From positions 1 through 22,442 of IMG/VR virus record IMGVR_UViG_3300022074_000410: a stretch of 22,442 bases of DNA, one strand, 5' to 3'. Of this stretch, positions 1 to 5,335 are shown piece by piece. Source of the DNA: a virus. A program made the translations under genes and the position numbers. The notes below the pieces were generated by a model. The model had not been told where the DNA came from and ran no database searches. It worked only from the letters and a program-made list of their open reading frames with translations. Each line of letters opens with the position of its first letter. The first letter of the stretch is position 1.

Positions 1-90
1 AGGTGGGGGTGGTAGCGTTATATATACATACAAATACACAGATTAGGTAAATTCACTGTTAACCACAGGAGCAACTGACAATATTTATAT

Positions 91-140
91 TGCCTAGTAT
101 ATGTGCAGTTACACATATTGTGCCTATTTTTTGTGCAGTT
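91..140. repeat. pair of imperfect direct repeats, 30-base period
   Basis: Bases 91-110 and 121-140 match at 17 of 20 positions. Both begin TGCCTA and end TGTGCAGTT, and the three mismatches all fall in the AT-rich middle. The spacing is exactly 30 bases, about three helical turns, and the pair lies 35 bases upstream of the -35 box at 175. Placement and phasing would suit a binding site for an activator or repressor, but that is inference; no known binding motif was recognised. Confidence 0.6.
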
Positions 141-174
141 TATATTTATTTGGTAGGGCATTGTATTTTAGGGA

Positions 175-203
175 TTGACAATGTTTGCACAATCTGGTAT
201 AAT
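175..203 (+). promoter_or_regulatory. sigma70-type promoter P1
   Basis: TTGACA at 175-180 and TATAAT at 198-203 are separated by exactly 17 bases, a full consensus match for the bacterial housekeeping promoter. The base pair of Gs before the -10 (GGTATAAT) is shared with the promoter at 4460. The predicted start is near 210. It reads into the block of small genes starting at 390. Confidence 0.85.
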
Positions 204-220
204 TATAGTATAACTAAAAC

Positions 221-340
221 ACACTAATAGTGTTACACTTAAATGTTTATTAGTTAGATTATAATAACACTTAGCTATACAGTTATATGTATTAATAATT
301 TCTTTGTAAGTACACTTAACTATAACACTATAAGTGTACT
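221..340. promoter_or_regulatory. ACACTTA inverted-repeat cluster in the P1 leader
   Basis: The predicted P1 leader contains a small palindrome ACACT-AAT-AGTGT (221-233), forward ACACTTA heptamers at 235-241, 267-273 and 312-318, and one inverted copy TAAGTGT at 331-337. The last two belong to a perfect 10-bp inverted repeat, AGTACACTTA (309-318) and TAAGTGTACT (331-340), with a 12-base loop. Repeated half-sites of one sequence suggest an operator; the 10-bp repeat could equally fold as an AT-rich RNA hairpin. No U-tract follows, so an ordinary terminator is unlikely. Confidence 0.5.
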
Positions 341-389
341 ATTCTAAATATCCTATACGTGATAAAATACGTGCTAAAGGATTTTTCCC

Positions 390-611
390 TTGACAAAATC
401 TAAAAAATCAGTAAAACTATACACAGATAATGTTCTTGATGCGTTTTACGAAGCTATACGTACCAACTCATTAGACCGTTTGCATATCCCTCACAGTGAT
501 GTATTCTACGTGCGTACAGCAGTAGAGGCACACTACGGACGTTCATTTACATTGAAGCACGTAGAGGACGCTATGAGGGCAGAGGGCTGGAAAGAACCCA
601 GTGAGACATAA
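390..611 (+). CDS. small conserved phage protein, function unknown
   Basis: This is a 73-residue soluble, mainly helical protein with no membrane segment or cysteine. The only workable start is TTG at 390, preceded by AAAGGA (375-380) about nine bases upstream; there is no in-frame ATG until the last quarter of the gene. The N-terminal ten residues are lysine- and serine-rich. The middle contains the segment LDRLHIPHSDVFYVRTAVEA and the end DAMRAEGWKE, which I associate with small proteins of marine phages without a known role. It is the first gene after promoter P1 and stops directly against the next start (612). I assign no function. The TTG start is the main uncertainty. Confidence 0.7.
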   Translation: MTKSKKSVKLYTDNVLDAFYEAIRTNSLDRLHIPHSDVFYVRTAVEAHYGRSFTLKHVEDAMRAEGWKEPSET

Positions 612-833
612 ATGTTTACAGCAGTAATAGTGGCATGTCAGATTGCCCTACCCACAGACTGCCTTACGATAATAGATAATCGTGGGCCATACGAAACTAC
701 AGCTAGATGTGAAGTACGTGTAATGGAGATGGTCACGGACCTGTCTGCATTTTGGATGAAGCAGAAGTTAGGTATGGCGTATCGTTCAATTGAATGTGTA
801 GAGGGTGAAGTCCACGTAGGAACACCTACATAA
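612..833 (+). CDS. small four-cysteine protein, possibly exported
   Basis: This 73-residue protein starts at an ATG directly after the stop of the preceding gene, so translation is probably coupled. The N-terminus (FTAVIVACQIAL) is hydrophobic, too short for a standard signal peptide but compatible with membrane insertion or export. Four cysteines (about positions 9, 17, 33 and 62) surround a conserved-looking core DNRGPYETTARCEVRVMEM, which suggests disulfide bonds if the protein reaches the periplasm. I remember similar 70-80-residue proteins in phages and Alphaproteobacteria, none with a known role. A long minus-strand ORF covers it but lacks context. The function is unknown. Confidence 0.65.
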   Translation: MFTAVIVACQIALPTDCLTIIDNRGPYETTARCEVRVMEMVTDLSAFWMKQKLGMAYRSIECVEGEVHVGTPT

Positions 834-854
834 GATTTATAGTTGGAGAGTACC

Positions 855-1148
855 GTGGCTGTACCAGAGCGTGTCAAGAACAAGATGAAAGAGGAAGGGC
901 TTACTGGTGTCAATAAGCCTAAACGTACTCCTAACCATCCTAAGAAGTCACATTGTGTGATGGCGAAGGAAGGTGACACATACAAGTTCATACGCTTTGG
1001 TCAACAGGGCGTAAAGGGTGCTGGTAAGAGTCCTACCACAGCGAAGGACAAAGCACGTAAGAAGTCGTATTATGCTAGACATAATGCACAAGGTAAACCG
1101 ACCAGCAAGCTGAGTGCGAAGTACTGGTCACACAAAGTGAAATGGTAG
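855..1148 (+). CDS. small basic conserved phage protein (KSH...KVKW type)
   Basis: This 97-residue, strongly basic protein has the C-terminal signature AKYWSHKVKW and internal motifs KRTPNHPKKSH and IRFGQQGVKGAGK. I chose the GTG at 855 because GGAG (845-848) sits six bases upstream; a TTG at 843 would add four residues but would place the Shine-Dalgarno inside the gene. I recall this pattern as a recurrent family in marine phages and some large DNA viruses, without a known biochemical role. High charge, tryptophan-containing tail and many lysines suggest nucleic-acid binding or packing inside the virion, which is inference. It lies in the P1 unit, ahead of the KGG-type proteins. Confidence 0.75.
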   Translation: MAVPERVKNKMKEEGLTGVNKPKRTPNHPKKSHCVMAKEGDTYKFIRFGQQGVKGAGKSPTTAKDKARKKSYYARHNAQGKPTSKLSAKYWSHKVKW

Positions 1149-1157
1149 GATTATAAA

Positions 1158-1631
1158 ATGGCATTAGGTAAACTACTTACAAAGGCTACTAAAGCAGCCC
1201 TAACAAAAGCAGAAAAAGATAAACTTGCTAAAGAAGCTACTAAACAAACAGCACTACGCAAGAATCAGAAGAAGCCAATCAATGAATTGGAAGGCATGAC
1301 TTCTGCAGAAAAGAAAGCTGCAGGTATAGGTGAAGCAAGCCCGGCTCGTGTTATGATGGGCGAGGCTAGTAAGAAACGCACGGGCCTTGTTGCTGATTAC
1401 AAACGTACACTAAAACAAGTTGAGGAAAATAAAAACTTAACTGATGAACAGTTAGAGCGTATGATGACTAAGCTAGATGATATGCGTACTAAACTAAAAG
1501 ATGCTGGTGTAGATGTATCAGAGTTTAGTAAAGGTGGTAAGGCCACTAAGAAACGTATTGGTGCTACAGACTATCGTATGAACAAAGGTGGCTTACTCCT
1601 TTCATCTGTAGATAACAGGAAGAAAAAATAA
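1158..1631 (+). CDS. lysine-rich helical protein with KGG/TDYR C-terminal module
   Basis: This 157-residue protein is rich in lysine and alanine in its first 40 residues and predicted helical or coiled-coil in the middle (about 70-118, with LKQVEENKNLTDEQLERMMT). It ends in a 33-residue tail (125-157) with motifs KGGKATKKR, TDYRMNKGG, SS and terminal KKK. The same tail, ungapped and with 19 of 33 identical residues, ends the protein at 5824-6186. The motif GGKATKK recurs in the next gene. AGGA at 1146-1149 supports the ATG. The stop overlaps the next ATG (TAATG). A modular tail shared by unrelated bodies suggests a targeting or packing signal; the role is unknown. Confidence 0.8.
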   Translation: MALGKLLTKATKAALTKAEKDKLAKEATKQTALRKNQKKPINELEGMTSAEKKAAGIGEASPARVMMGEASKKRTGLVADYKRTLKQVEENKNLTDEQLERMMTKLDDMRTKLKDAGVDVSEFSKGGKATKKRIGATDYRMNKGGLLLSSVDNRKKK

Positions 1632-2026
1632 TGGCTAATGAAAAAGGCATCAAAGCTAATCTGGAAAATATGACAGCAAATAAACTGCTGGATATTACTA
1701 ATGATGATACGCAGCCAGCAAAGCTACGTGCCGCTGCCAAGAAAGAACTGTCTACACGTTCAATGGCTTCAGACACAATGCCCGGCAAGGCACGTACTAA
1801 TTTTAAAGATGGCGGTAAAGCTACAAAGAAAGTGCCTGTCATCTCTATTGGCGTAGGTATGGCTGAAGTTAAAAAAGGCAAAGCTAAGATGGCAAAGGGC
1901 GGCTTGGCAAATGGCAAAATGCATATGTACACAGGCGGTGGTGCTGTAAAAGATAAGATGAATCCCGGCTTGAAAGCACTGCAGAAGGAAGCACCCGAAG
2001 TGGTTGCTAAGATGCTAAAGTCATAA
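1631..2026 (+). CDS. basic KGG-motif protein, function unknown
   Basis: This 131-residue basic protein is translationally coupled to the gene before it (TAATG). The first 50 residues look helical (NMTANKLLDITNDDTQPAKL). The second half carries repeated glycine doublets in basic surroundings: KDGGKATKK, MAKGGLANGK and TGGGAVKDK. GGKATKK is identical to part of the tail of the 1158-1631 protein, so the two neighbours share a module. There is no membrane segment and no cysteine. By composition it belongs with the other KGG/RGG proteins of this window (1158, 2540, 5824). I infer a DNA-associated or virion-associated role but cannot show it. Confidence 0.75.
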   Translation: MANEKGIKANLENMTANKLLDITNDDTQPAKLRAAAKKELSTRSMASDTMPGKARTNFKDGGKATKKVPVISIGVGMAEVKKGKAKMAKGGLANGKMHMYTGGGAVKDKMNPGLKALQKEAPEVVAKMLKS

Positions 2027-2550
2027 TGCATCCTATTGAAGCTGACATTCGCAAGTGGTCTAATGACTTTCTTGAGATACCTAATAAAAAGCTAAATGGC
2101 TTACCACCATGCCCTTATGCAAAGCAAGCATGGTTAGATAAAAAAGTAACCTTTAGCATTAATACTGGTCTAGCTGGGCTGGTCAAGGCTGTTGAAGACT
2201 TTGACCTGCACACATTTGACATAGTAGTATGGGCTACAGAACTACTGCCAGACATGGAATACCTAGATGGTTTTTGTGACGGCATTAACGAGGCATTGTC
2301 GGTAGCCAATAAAGATATGCACCTGATGGTGTTTCATCCAGACTACGATGCAGAAGAAGCAGGTCTGGACTTTTTAGTAGATGATGTTACAGATGATGAT
2401 TTAGTTTACTGCATGGTATTTGTGCAGCGACTATCTACATTAGATGATGCATCATTAAGTTTAGAAAAATCAGGATACTACCAGCACTTTCCTGACGATG
2501 TATATGAATCACTCGTGCTGGACAGACGGAGACTTCGTAATGGCGGGTAA
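2026..2550 (+). CDS. conserved acidic protein with LPPCPYA motif
   Basis: This 174-residue protein is acidic, in sharp contrast to its neighbours. Near the N-terminus it has GLPPCPYAKQAW (about residues 25-36), followed by a mixed alpha/beta body with hydrophobic strands (FDIVVWATELL, MHLMVFHPDY, LVYCMVFVQRL), a cluster of aspartates (VDDVTDDDL) and a C-terminal QHFPDDVYESLVLDRR. I recall the CPYA-type motif in a conserved family shared by phages and bacteria, but no reaction is established. The cysteine after a double proline looks like a functional residue rather than structural. The start overlaps the previous stop (TAATG), and the end overlaps the next gene by 11 bases. Confidence 0.75.
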   Translation: MHPIEADIRKWSNDFLEIPNKKLNGLPPCPYAKQAWLDKKVTFSINTGLAGLVKAVEDFDLHTFDIVVWATELLPDMEYLDGFCDGINEALSVANKDMHLMVFHPDYDAEEAGLDFLVDDVTDDDLVYCMVFVQRLSTLDDASLSLEKSGYYQHFPDDVYESLVLDRRRLRNGG

Positions 2551-2701
2551 AGCAAAAGCAGCAAAGAAGATGATGCGTGGTGGTGTTGCCAAAAAGAAAA
2601 TGCGTGGCGGTGGCATGGCTAAGATGGCGCAAAAGAAAATGATGCGTGGCGGTATGGTCAAGAAAAAAATGATGCGTGGTGGCGCAGTAAAGAAGAAGTA
2701 A
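2540..2701 (+). CDS. 53-residue KMMRGG-repeat protein
   Basis: This very small protein is made almost entirely of lysine, arginine, glycine, methionine and alanine. Four imperfect copies of a unit of the form KKMMRGGxV run through it (variants MMRGGVA, KMRGGGMA, MMRGGMV, MMRGGAV), ending in KKK. I start it at the ATG at 2540, with GGAGA about seven bases upstream, giving MAGKAKAAKK. An in-frame ATG at 2498 would add 14 residues of different composition that read in the preceding gene. It overlaps that gene by 11 bases and its stop overlaps the next ATG. RGG-type repeats often bind nucleic acids; a DNA-condensing or virion-internal role is inference. Confidence 0.75.
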   Translation: MAGKAKAAKKMMRGGVAKKKMRGGGMAKMAQKKMMRGGMVKKKMMRGGAVKKK

Positions 2702-2820
2702 TGACACGTACCTGCATTAAATATATGGGTTGGGCATTGCTCTATATGGGTAAGCCCTTTACCTATATTGGTAACTGGTTCTGGCGTATGCACAGAACTG
2801 TGCTAGATTGGAATGATTGA
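2701..2820 (+). CDS. 39-residue aromatic small protein
   Basis: This short reading frame begins at the ATG overlapping the previous stop (TAATG) and its own stop TGA overlaps the next ATG (TGATG), so both ends show translational coupling. The product is unusually rich in tryptophan, tyrosine and methionine (GWALLYMGKPFTYIGNWFWR), with a hydrophobic middle that could form one short membrane helix or an amphipathic peripheral helix. Without this frame there would be a 118-base gap in a block that otherwise has none. I do not recognise a family. The perfect junctions are the main support. Confidence 0.6.
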   Translation: MTRTCIKYMGWALLYMGKPFTYIGNWFWRMHRTVLDWND

Positions 2821-3179
2821 TGCCTGTACTTTCTTCTGGCTCAAAATTTGTTACACAAGTAGTTGCACTAGGTTCTACTAACAAAACAACTGTGTATACA
2901 GTACCTGCAAATTTTTCTTCTCATTTAGAAAATTTGTTTGTAAGCAATAATCACACAGGTAATGTAACTTTAAGTCTACATTTATTTCATAAAGAAGATA
3001 ATATAGAATATGATTTATTAACCGCTCATAATATTGCAGGTGGTTCTTACGAATCTATATTCACAACAGAAAGACCGTTGTATCTTCATGCAGGTGATAT
3101 TATTAAATGTACAGCAGGTACAGCAAGTAAGTTAGTTGTTACGACAGCTTGTGAAGAATTTTTTGACCCTACTAGGTAA
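2820..3179 (+). CDS. small beta-rich protein, possible virion component
   Basis: This 119-residue beta-rich protein starts at the ATG at 2820, coupled to the previous stop; a TTG one codon upstream is possible but less likely. The pattern of short hydrophobic strands, VYTVPANFSSHLENLFVSN, then VTLSLHLF, an AGGS turn and LHAGDIIKCTAGTASKLVVT, resembles the small protein at 20203-20529 (IPAGSALQVL, ASDVLKVQSDTASSADVWVS). I recall this jelly-roll-like pattern in phage appendage or decoration proteins. Its AT-rich codons differ somewhat from those of the preceding gene. A structural role is inference. Confidence 0.7.
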   Translation: MPVLSSGSKFVTQVVALGSTNKTTVYTVPANFSSHLENLFVSNNHTGNVTLSLHLFHKEDNIEYDLLTAHNIAGGSYESIFTTERPLYLHAGDIIKCTAGTASKLVVTTACEEFFDPTR

Positions 3180-3184
3180 TTAAC

Positions 3185-3391
3185 ATGGCACGTAATGCAC
3201 CAAAGAAACCTAAGAGCAAAGTAAACGAGTCAGGTAATTATACTAAGCCTGAGTTACGTAAGCGTATATTTAACAGAATTAAAGCTGGCAGCAAGGGCGG
3301 TAAGCCGGGTCAATGGTCGGCAAGAAAAGCCCAAATGCTTGCACTTGCTTATAAAAAAGCTGGCGGTGGCTACAAGACAAAGAAGGCATAA
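3185..3391 (+). CDS. small basic protein with KPGQWSARKAQ motif
   Basis: This 68-residue, strongly basic protein carries the motifs NYTKPELRKRIFNRIKAGSK and KPGQWSARKAQMLALAYKKA, then a GGGYK tail. I recognise this as a recurrent short protein in marine phages and some other large DNA viruses, but no function is known. The spacing of arginine/lysine with helical segments suggests DNA binding. The start has only a weak AGG upstream. It sits between the beta-rich protein at 2820 and the membrane protein at 3399 in the P1 unit. Confidence 0.75.
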   Translation: MARNAPKKPKSKVNESGNYTKPELRKRIFNRIKAGSKGGKPGQWSARKAQMLALAYKKAGGGYKTKKA

Positions 3392-3398
3392 ACTATAG

Positions 3399-3803
3399 AT
3401 GCCTACAAAGCTAAGTGAAAACACTGAGGTAGCATTACCTCTACGTAATATTATCAGCATGGTTGCTGCTGCATCACTGGCAACGTGGGCTTACTTTGGC
3501 TTGATTGAGAGGCTGAACACGCTAGAAACAAATCAGACTATGATGAAGTCTGACTTGGAGCAGAACACAGAGTTCCGTATAAAGTGGCCTCGTGGCGAGA
3601 TGGGTAGCTTACCTGCTGACAGCGAACAGTTTATGTTGATTGAACATCTTGCTGACCAGATAGATGAACTAACATCACAGATTGATGAGGGTCGTGCGCC
3701 ACATGACCAGCAACAGAAACTAACATTGGAATTTTATGAGAAACGTATTAGTGCAATAGAAGCTAGACTAGAAATAATGAGAAACGGAAAAGATGGTGAC
3801 TGA
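3399..3803 (+). CDS. single-pass membrane protein with coiled coil
   Basis: This 134-residue protein has one hydrophobic segment near the N-terminus (about residues 16-36, including ISMVAAASLATWAYFG), followed by coiled-coil heptads (LIERLNTLETNQTMMKSDLEQ and, near the end, EKRISAIEARLEIM). The middle has a fixed-looking segment FRIKWPRGEMGSLPADSEQF. N-terminal anchor plus long extracytoplasmic coiled coil is the topology of an inner-membrane spanin, and the holin and lysozyme genes begin about 0.7 kb downstream, but no matching outer-membrane lipoprotein was found. I therefore call it a membrane protein of unknown role. AAGG at 3383 is rather far upstream of the ATG. It overlaps the next gene by 11 bases. 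Confidence 0.75.
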   Translation: MPTKLSENTEVALPLRNIISMVAAASLATWAYFGLIERLNTLETNQTMMKSDLEQNTEFRIKWPRGEMGSLPADSEQFMLIEHLADQIDELTSQIDEGRAPHDQQQKLTLEFYEKRISAIEARLEIMRNGKDGD

Positions 3804-4011
3804 GACAATTACACTAATACTATATCTTTCCGGCAGCGTAGCGGAGCATACTGCTTTTGAAAAGCTGTCCAAGTGTTTAAAAGCTAAACGCACCATAGAA
3901 AGAAACTTGTATAAAGATACAGGTACTGTGCGGTACTCTTGTGAGTCAAAAACAGTTGAAATTAGTAAAGGGCCAGACGGTAAAAATTATATCGTAAAAA
4001 TAGTGGAGTAA
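3793..4011 (+). CDS. small protein with hydrophobic N-terminus and cysteine pair
   Basis: This 72-residue protein begins with a hydrophobic stretch (ITLILYLSGSVAEHT) followed by a basic region KLSKCLKAKRTIERNLYKDTG and a short beta segment with a second cysteine (VRYSCESKTVEI). The two cysteines, about positions 28 and 50, may form a disulfide if the protein is exported. The N-terminus is shorter than a typical signal peptide and lacks a lipobox. GGAAAAG about seven bases upstream supports the ATG at 3793, which overlaps the previous gene. I recall close relatives in marine phages, all unannotated. It could belong with the membrane proteins at 3399 and 4015. Confidence 0.7.
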   Translation: MVTETITLILYLSGSVAEHTAFEKLSKCLKAKRTIERNLYKDTGTVRYSCESKTVEISKGPDGKNYIVKIVE

Positions 4012-4014
4012 GCA

Positions 4015-4458
4015 ATGGTAGACCCCATCACAGCCATTGCCTCTGCAAAGATGGCCTATGAAGCCATTAAAAAAGGTTTGCAGATAGGCAAAGACATAGA
4101 ATCAATGGCTGGCGATTTGGGCCGTTGGATGAACTCAATCCACGATGTCAAGAAAAGCCACGAGAAAGCTAAAGGTCGTAGGTTTGGAAGTGTAGAAGAA
4201 GAAGCACTTGAAACATTTGCAGCTAAAAAGAAAGCAGAGCAAATGGAAGAAGAGTTGCGCAATTTTGTAAACATGACGTATGGACCAAGTGCATGGTCAC
4301 AGATAATAAGAATACAAGGTCAGTTACGTAAACAGAGGCTAGAAGAGGAACGACTACGCAAGCAACAGATGGAAGAAATAATTGTATGGGGCATGATTAT
4401 ATCCTGTATTGTTTTATTCTCTGGTTTGATACTGTGGGTAGCCGTTACAGCTTTTTAA
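4015..4458 (+). CDS. C-terminally anchored helical membrane protein
   Basis: This 147-residue protein is helical and charged for the first 120 residues, with alanine-rich (IASAKMAYEAIKKGLQIGKD) and coiled-coil regions (LRKQRLEEERLRKQQMEE). It ends in one strong transmembrane helix (about 124-146, VWGMIISCIVLFSGLILWVAV). The short motif YGPSAWSQIIRIQGQLR precedes the coiled coil. GGAG at 4006-4009 supports the start. It is the last gene before promoter P2, and its stop lies two bases before the -35 box. A tail-anchored cytoplasmic protein in front of the lysis genes could modulate lysis timing or remodel the membrane; this is speculative. Confidence 0.75.
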   Translation: MVDPITAIASAKMAYEAIKKGLQIGKDIESMAGDLGRWMNSIHDVKKSHEKAKGRRFGSVEEEALETFAAKKKAEQMEEELRNFVNMTYGPSAWSQIIRIQGQLRKQRLEEERLRKQQMEEIIVWGMIISCIVLFSGLILWVAVTAF

Positions 4459-4459
4459 C

Positions 4460-4488
4460 TTGACAAATAAATATAAAGATGGTATAAC
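4460..4488 (+). promoter_or_regulatory. sigma70-type promoter P2
   Basis: TTGACA (4460-4465) and TATAAC (4483-4488) are separated by 17 bases, with GG just before the -10 as in P1. It fills the only gap between 3399 and 6954, directly ahead of the lysis/packaging block. The predicted start, about seven bases after the -10, falls on the ATG at 4495. Confidence 0.85.
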
Positions 4489-4494
4489 TTAAAT

Positions 4495-4743
4495 ATGACA
4501 TTAAAAGGACCACAGAAAAGTCTCAAGGCTTGGACCAAACAAAAGTGGGGTACTAAGAGTGGGAAGCCGTCTGGAAAAACTGGAGAACGGTACTTACCTG
4601 CTGCGGCTATCAAAGCGTTGTCACCGCAGGAGTATGCGGCTACCACCAGTGCTAAACGAAAAGGAACTGCTGCTGGTAAGCAATTCGTCAGACAGCCTAA
4701 AGCGATATCAAAGAAAACCGCTAAATTCAGAAGAGGTGTGTAA
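4495..4743 (+). CDS. small basic conserved phage protein (GERYLP/GKQF type)
   Basis: This 82-residue basic protein has motifs SLKAWTKQKWGTKSGKPS, GERYLPAAAIKALSPQEYAA, AKRKGTAAGKQFV and QPKAISKKTA. I remember the set as a widespread unannotated family in phages and large DNA viruses. There is no Shine-Dalgarno sequence upstream of the ATG, and promoter P2 predicts transcription starting at the ATG itself, so it may be read from a leaderless mRNA. Read-through from the P1 unit could also supply the message. The stop overlaps the next ATG (TAATG). Its abundant lysine, tryptophan and proline suggest nucleic-acid binding; no function is established. Confidence 0.75.
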   Translation: MTLKGPQKSLKAWTKQKWGTKSGKPSGKTGERYLPAAAIKALSPQEYAATTSAKRKGTAAGKQFVRQPKAISKKTAKFRRGV

Positions 4744-5126
4744 TGCTAACCGCACTGATAGGTCCGATAAGTAATATTGCCTCTACATGGTTAGAAGGCA
4801 AAGTAGAAGAGAAGAAAGCCCAATCAGCAAGTAAAGTTGCTAAAGCACAAGCTGAAGCTGTAGTGATGCAGAAGAAAGCTACAGGTGAAATTGATTGGGA
4901 CTTGGAGATGGCTAGAGGTAGTCAGTCTTCGTGGAAAGACGAATGGCTTACTATATTATTTAGCATACCCCTTATACTAGCTTTTATACCCGGAATGGAA
5001 GAGGTGGTTGCAAATGGTTTCGCACAACTCAACTCAATGCCTGAATGGTATCAGTACTCACTTGGAGTTATCGTTGCTGCTTCTTTCGGAGTACGTTCGG
5101 CTACAAAATTCTTTGGTAAAAAATAA
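4743..5126 (+). CDS. holin, GTA-type three-helix family (probable)
   Basis: This 127-residue protein probably forms the pores in the inner membrane that release the lysozyme encoded two genes downstream. Residues 12-62 form a charged amphipathic region (LEGKVEEKKAQSASKV, then GEIDWDLEMARGSQSSWKDEW). Two hydrophobic helices follow, about 68-86 (LTILFSIPLILAFIPGMEEV) and 103-120 (YSLGVIVAASFGVRSATKFF). This arrangement, including the SSWKDEW-to-helix junction and the IPGMEE turn, matches what I remember of the GTA holin 3TM family (Pfam PF11351). The start is coupled to the gene before (TAATG) and the stop to the gene after. Confidence 0.7.
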   Translation: MLTALIGPISNIASTWLEGKVEEKKAQSASKVAKAQAEAVVMQKKATGEIDWDLEMARGSQSSWKDEWLTILFSIPLILAFIPGMEEVVANGFAQLNSMPEWYQYSLGVIVAASFGVRSATKFFGKK

Positions 5127-5335
5127 TGATTGATTGGTGGAAACGATGGCTGCAATTTAATGTTACAGCAAAGCTGACTATGATTGCTTCAGTTGCAATG
5201 TCATGGCGTTGTGCTGAGTGGTTCATGAATTTAGAAGACCCAACAACACAACAGTCTGCATTTGTTTCTGTTATCATGGGTGTTATGACAGGTGTGTATG
5301 GTATCTATCTAGGTAGAGAGTCAAAAGGCAAATAG
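5126..5335 (+). CDS. small two-helix membrane protein, possible second holin or antiholin
   Basis: This 69-residue protein has two hydrophobic segments, about 13-33 (VTAKLTMIASVAMSWRCAEW) and 43-63 (SAFVSVIMGVMTGVYGIYLG), with a short loop NLEDPTTQQ between and a charged end RESKGK. Size, topology and position between a probable holin and the lysozyme are those of a class II-like holin or an antiholin. The start is coupled to the holin gene and the stop abuts the lysozyme ATG at 5336. Membrane location is well supported; the lytic role is inferred from neighbours only. Confidence 0.7.
   Translation: MIDWWKRWLQFNVTAKLTMIASVAMSWRCAEWFMNLEDPTTQQSAFVSVIMGVMTGVYGIYLGRESKGK

Larger units (their letters stand above)
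1..389. other. non-coding leader / intergenic region
   Basis: This is the only gene-free stretch above 300 bases. It is strongly AT-rich and I see no convincing ORF on either strand and no tRNA. It contains two 20-base direct repeats 30 bases apart (91-140), a consensus sigma70 promoter (175-203), a short palindrome just after the predicted transcription start (221-233), several ACACTTA heptamers, and a perfect 10-bp inverted repeat (309-318 with 331-340). The first gene begins at 390, so the predicted leader RNA is about 180 nt long. Upstream context is cut by the window edge, so it is unknown whether this is also the 3' end of another module. Confidence 0.8.

Noticed and set aside
390-415. 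TTGACA at 390 as a promoter
   Set aside because: It is the TTG start codon region of the first gene, and no -10 like sequence stands 16-18 bases downstream.
638-991. 117-codon minus-strand frame
   Set aside because: It spans two + strand genes with good junctions and includes no recognisable domain.
1564-2031. 155-codon minus-strand frame under the basic genes
   Set aside because: The + strand has two coupled genes with shared motifs here; the antisense frame has no ribosome site or neighbours.
2498-2539. Upstream ATG extending the KMMRGG protein by 14 residues
   Set aside because: The extra residues differ in composition and lie within the preceding gene, and the ATG at 2540 has a better ribosome site.
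2435-2793. Minus-strand frames rich in His, Phe and Leu
   Set aside because: They are antisense images of the KMMRGG repeats; repetitive coding produces such open frames.
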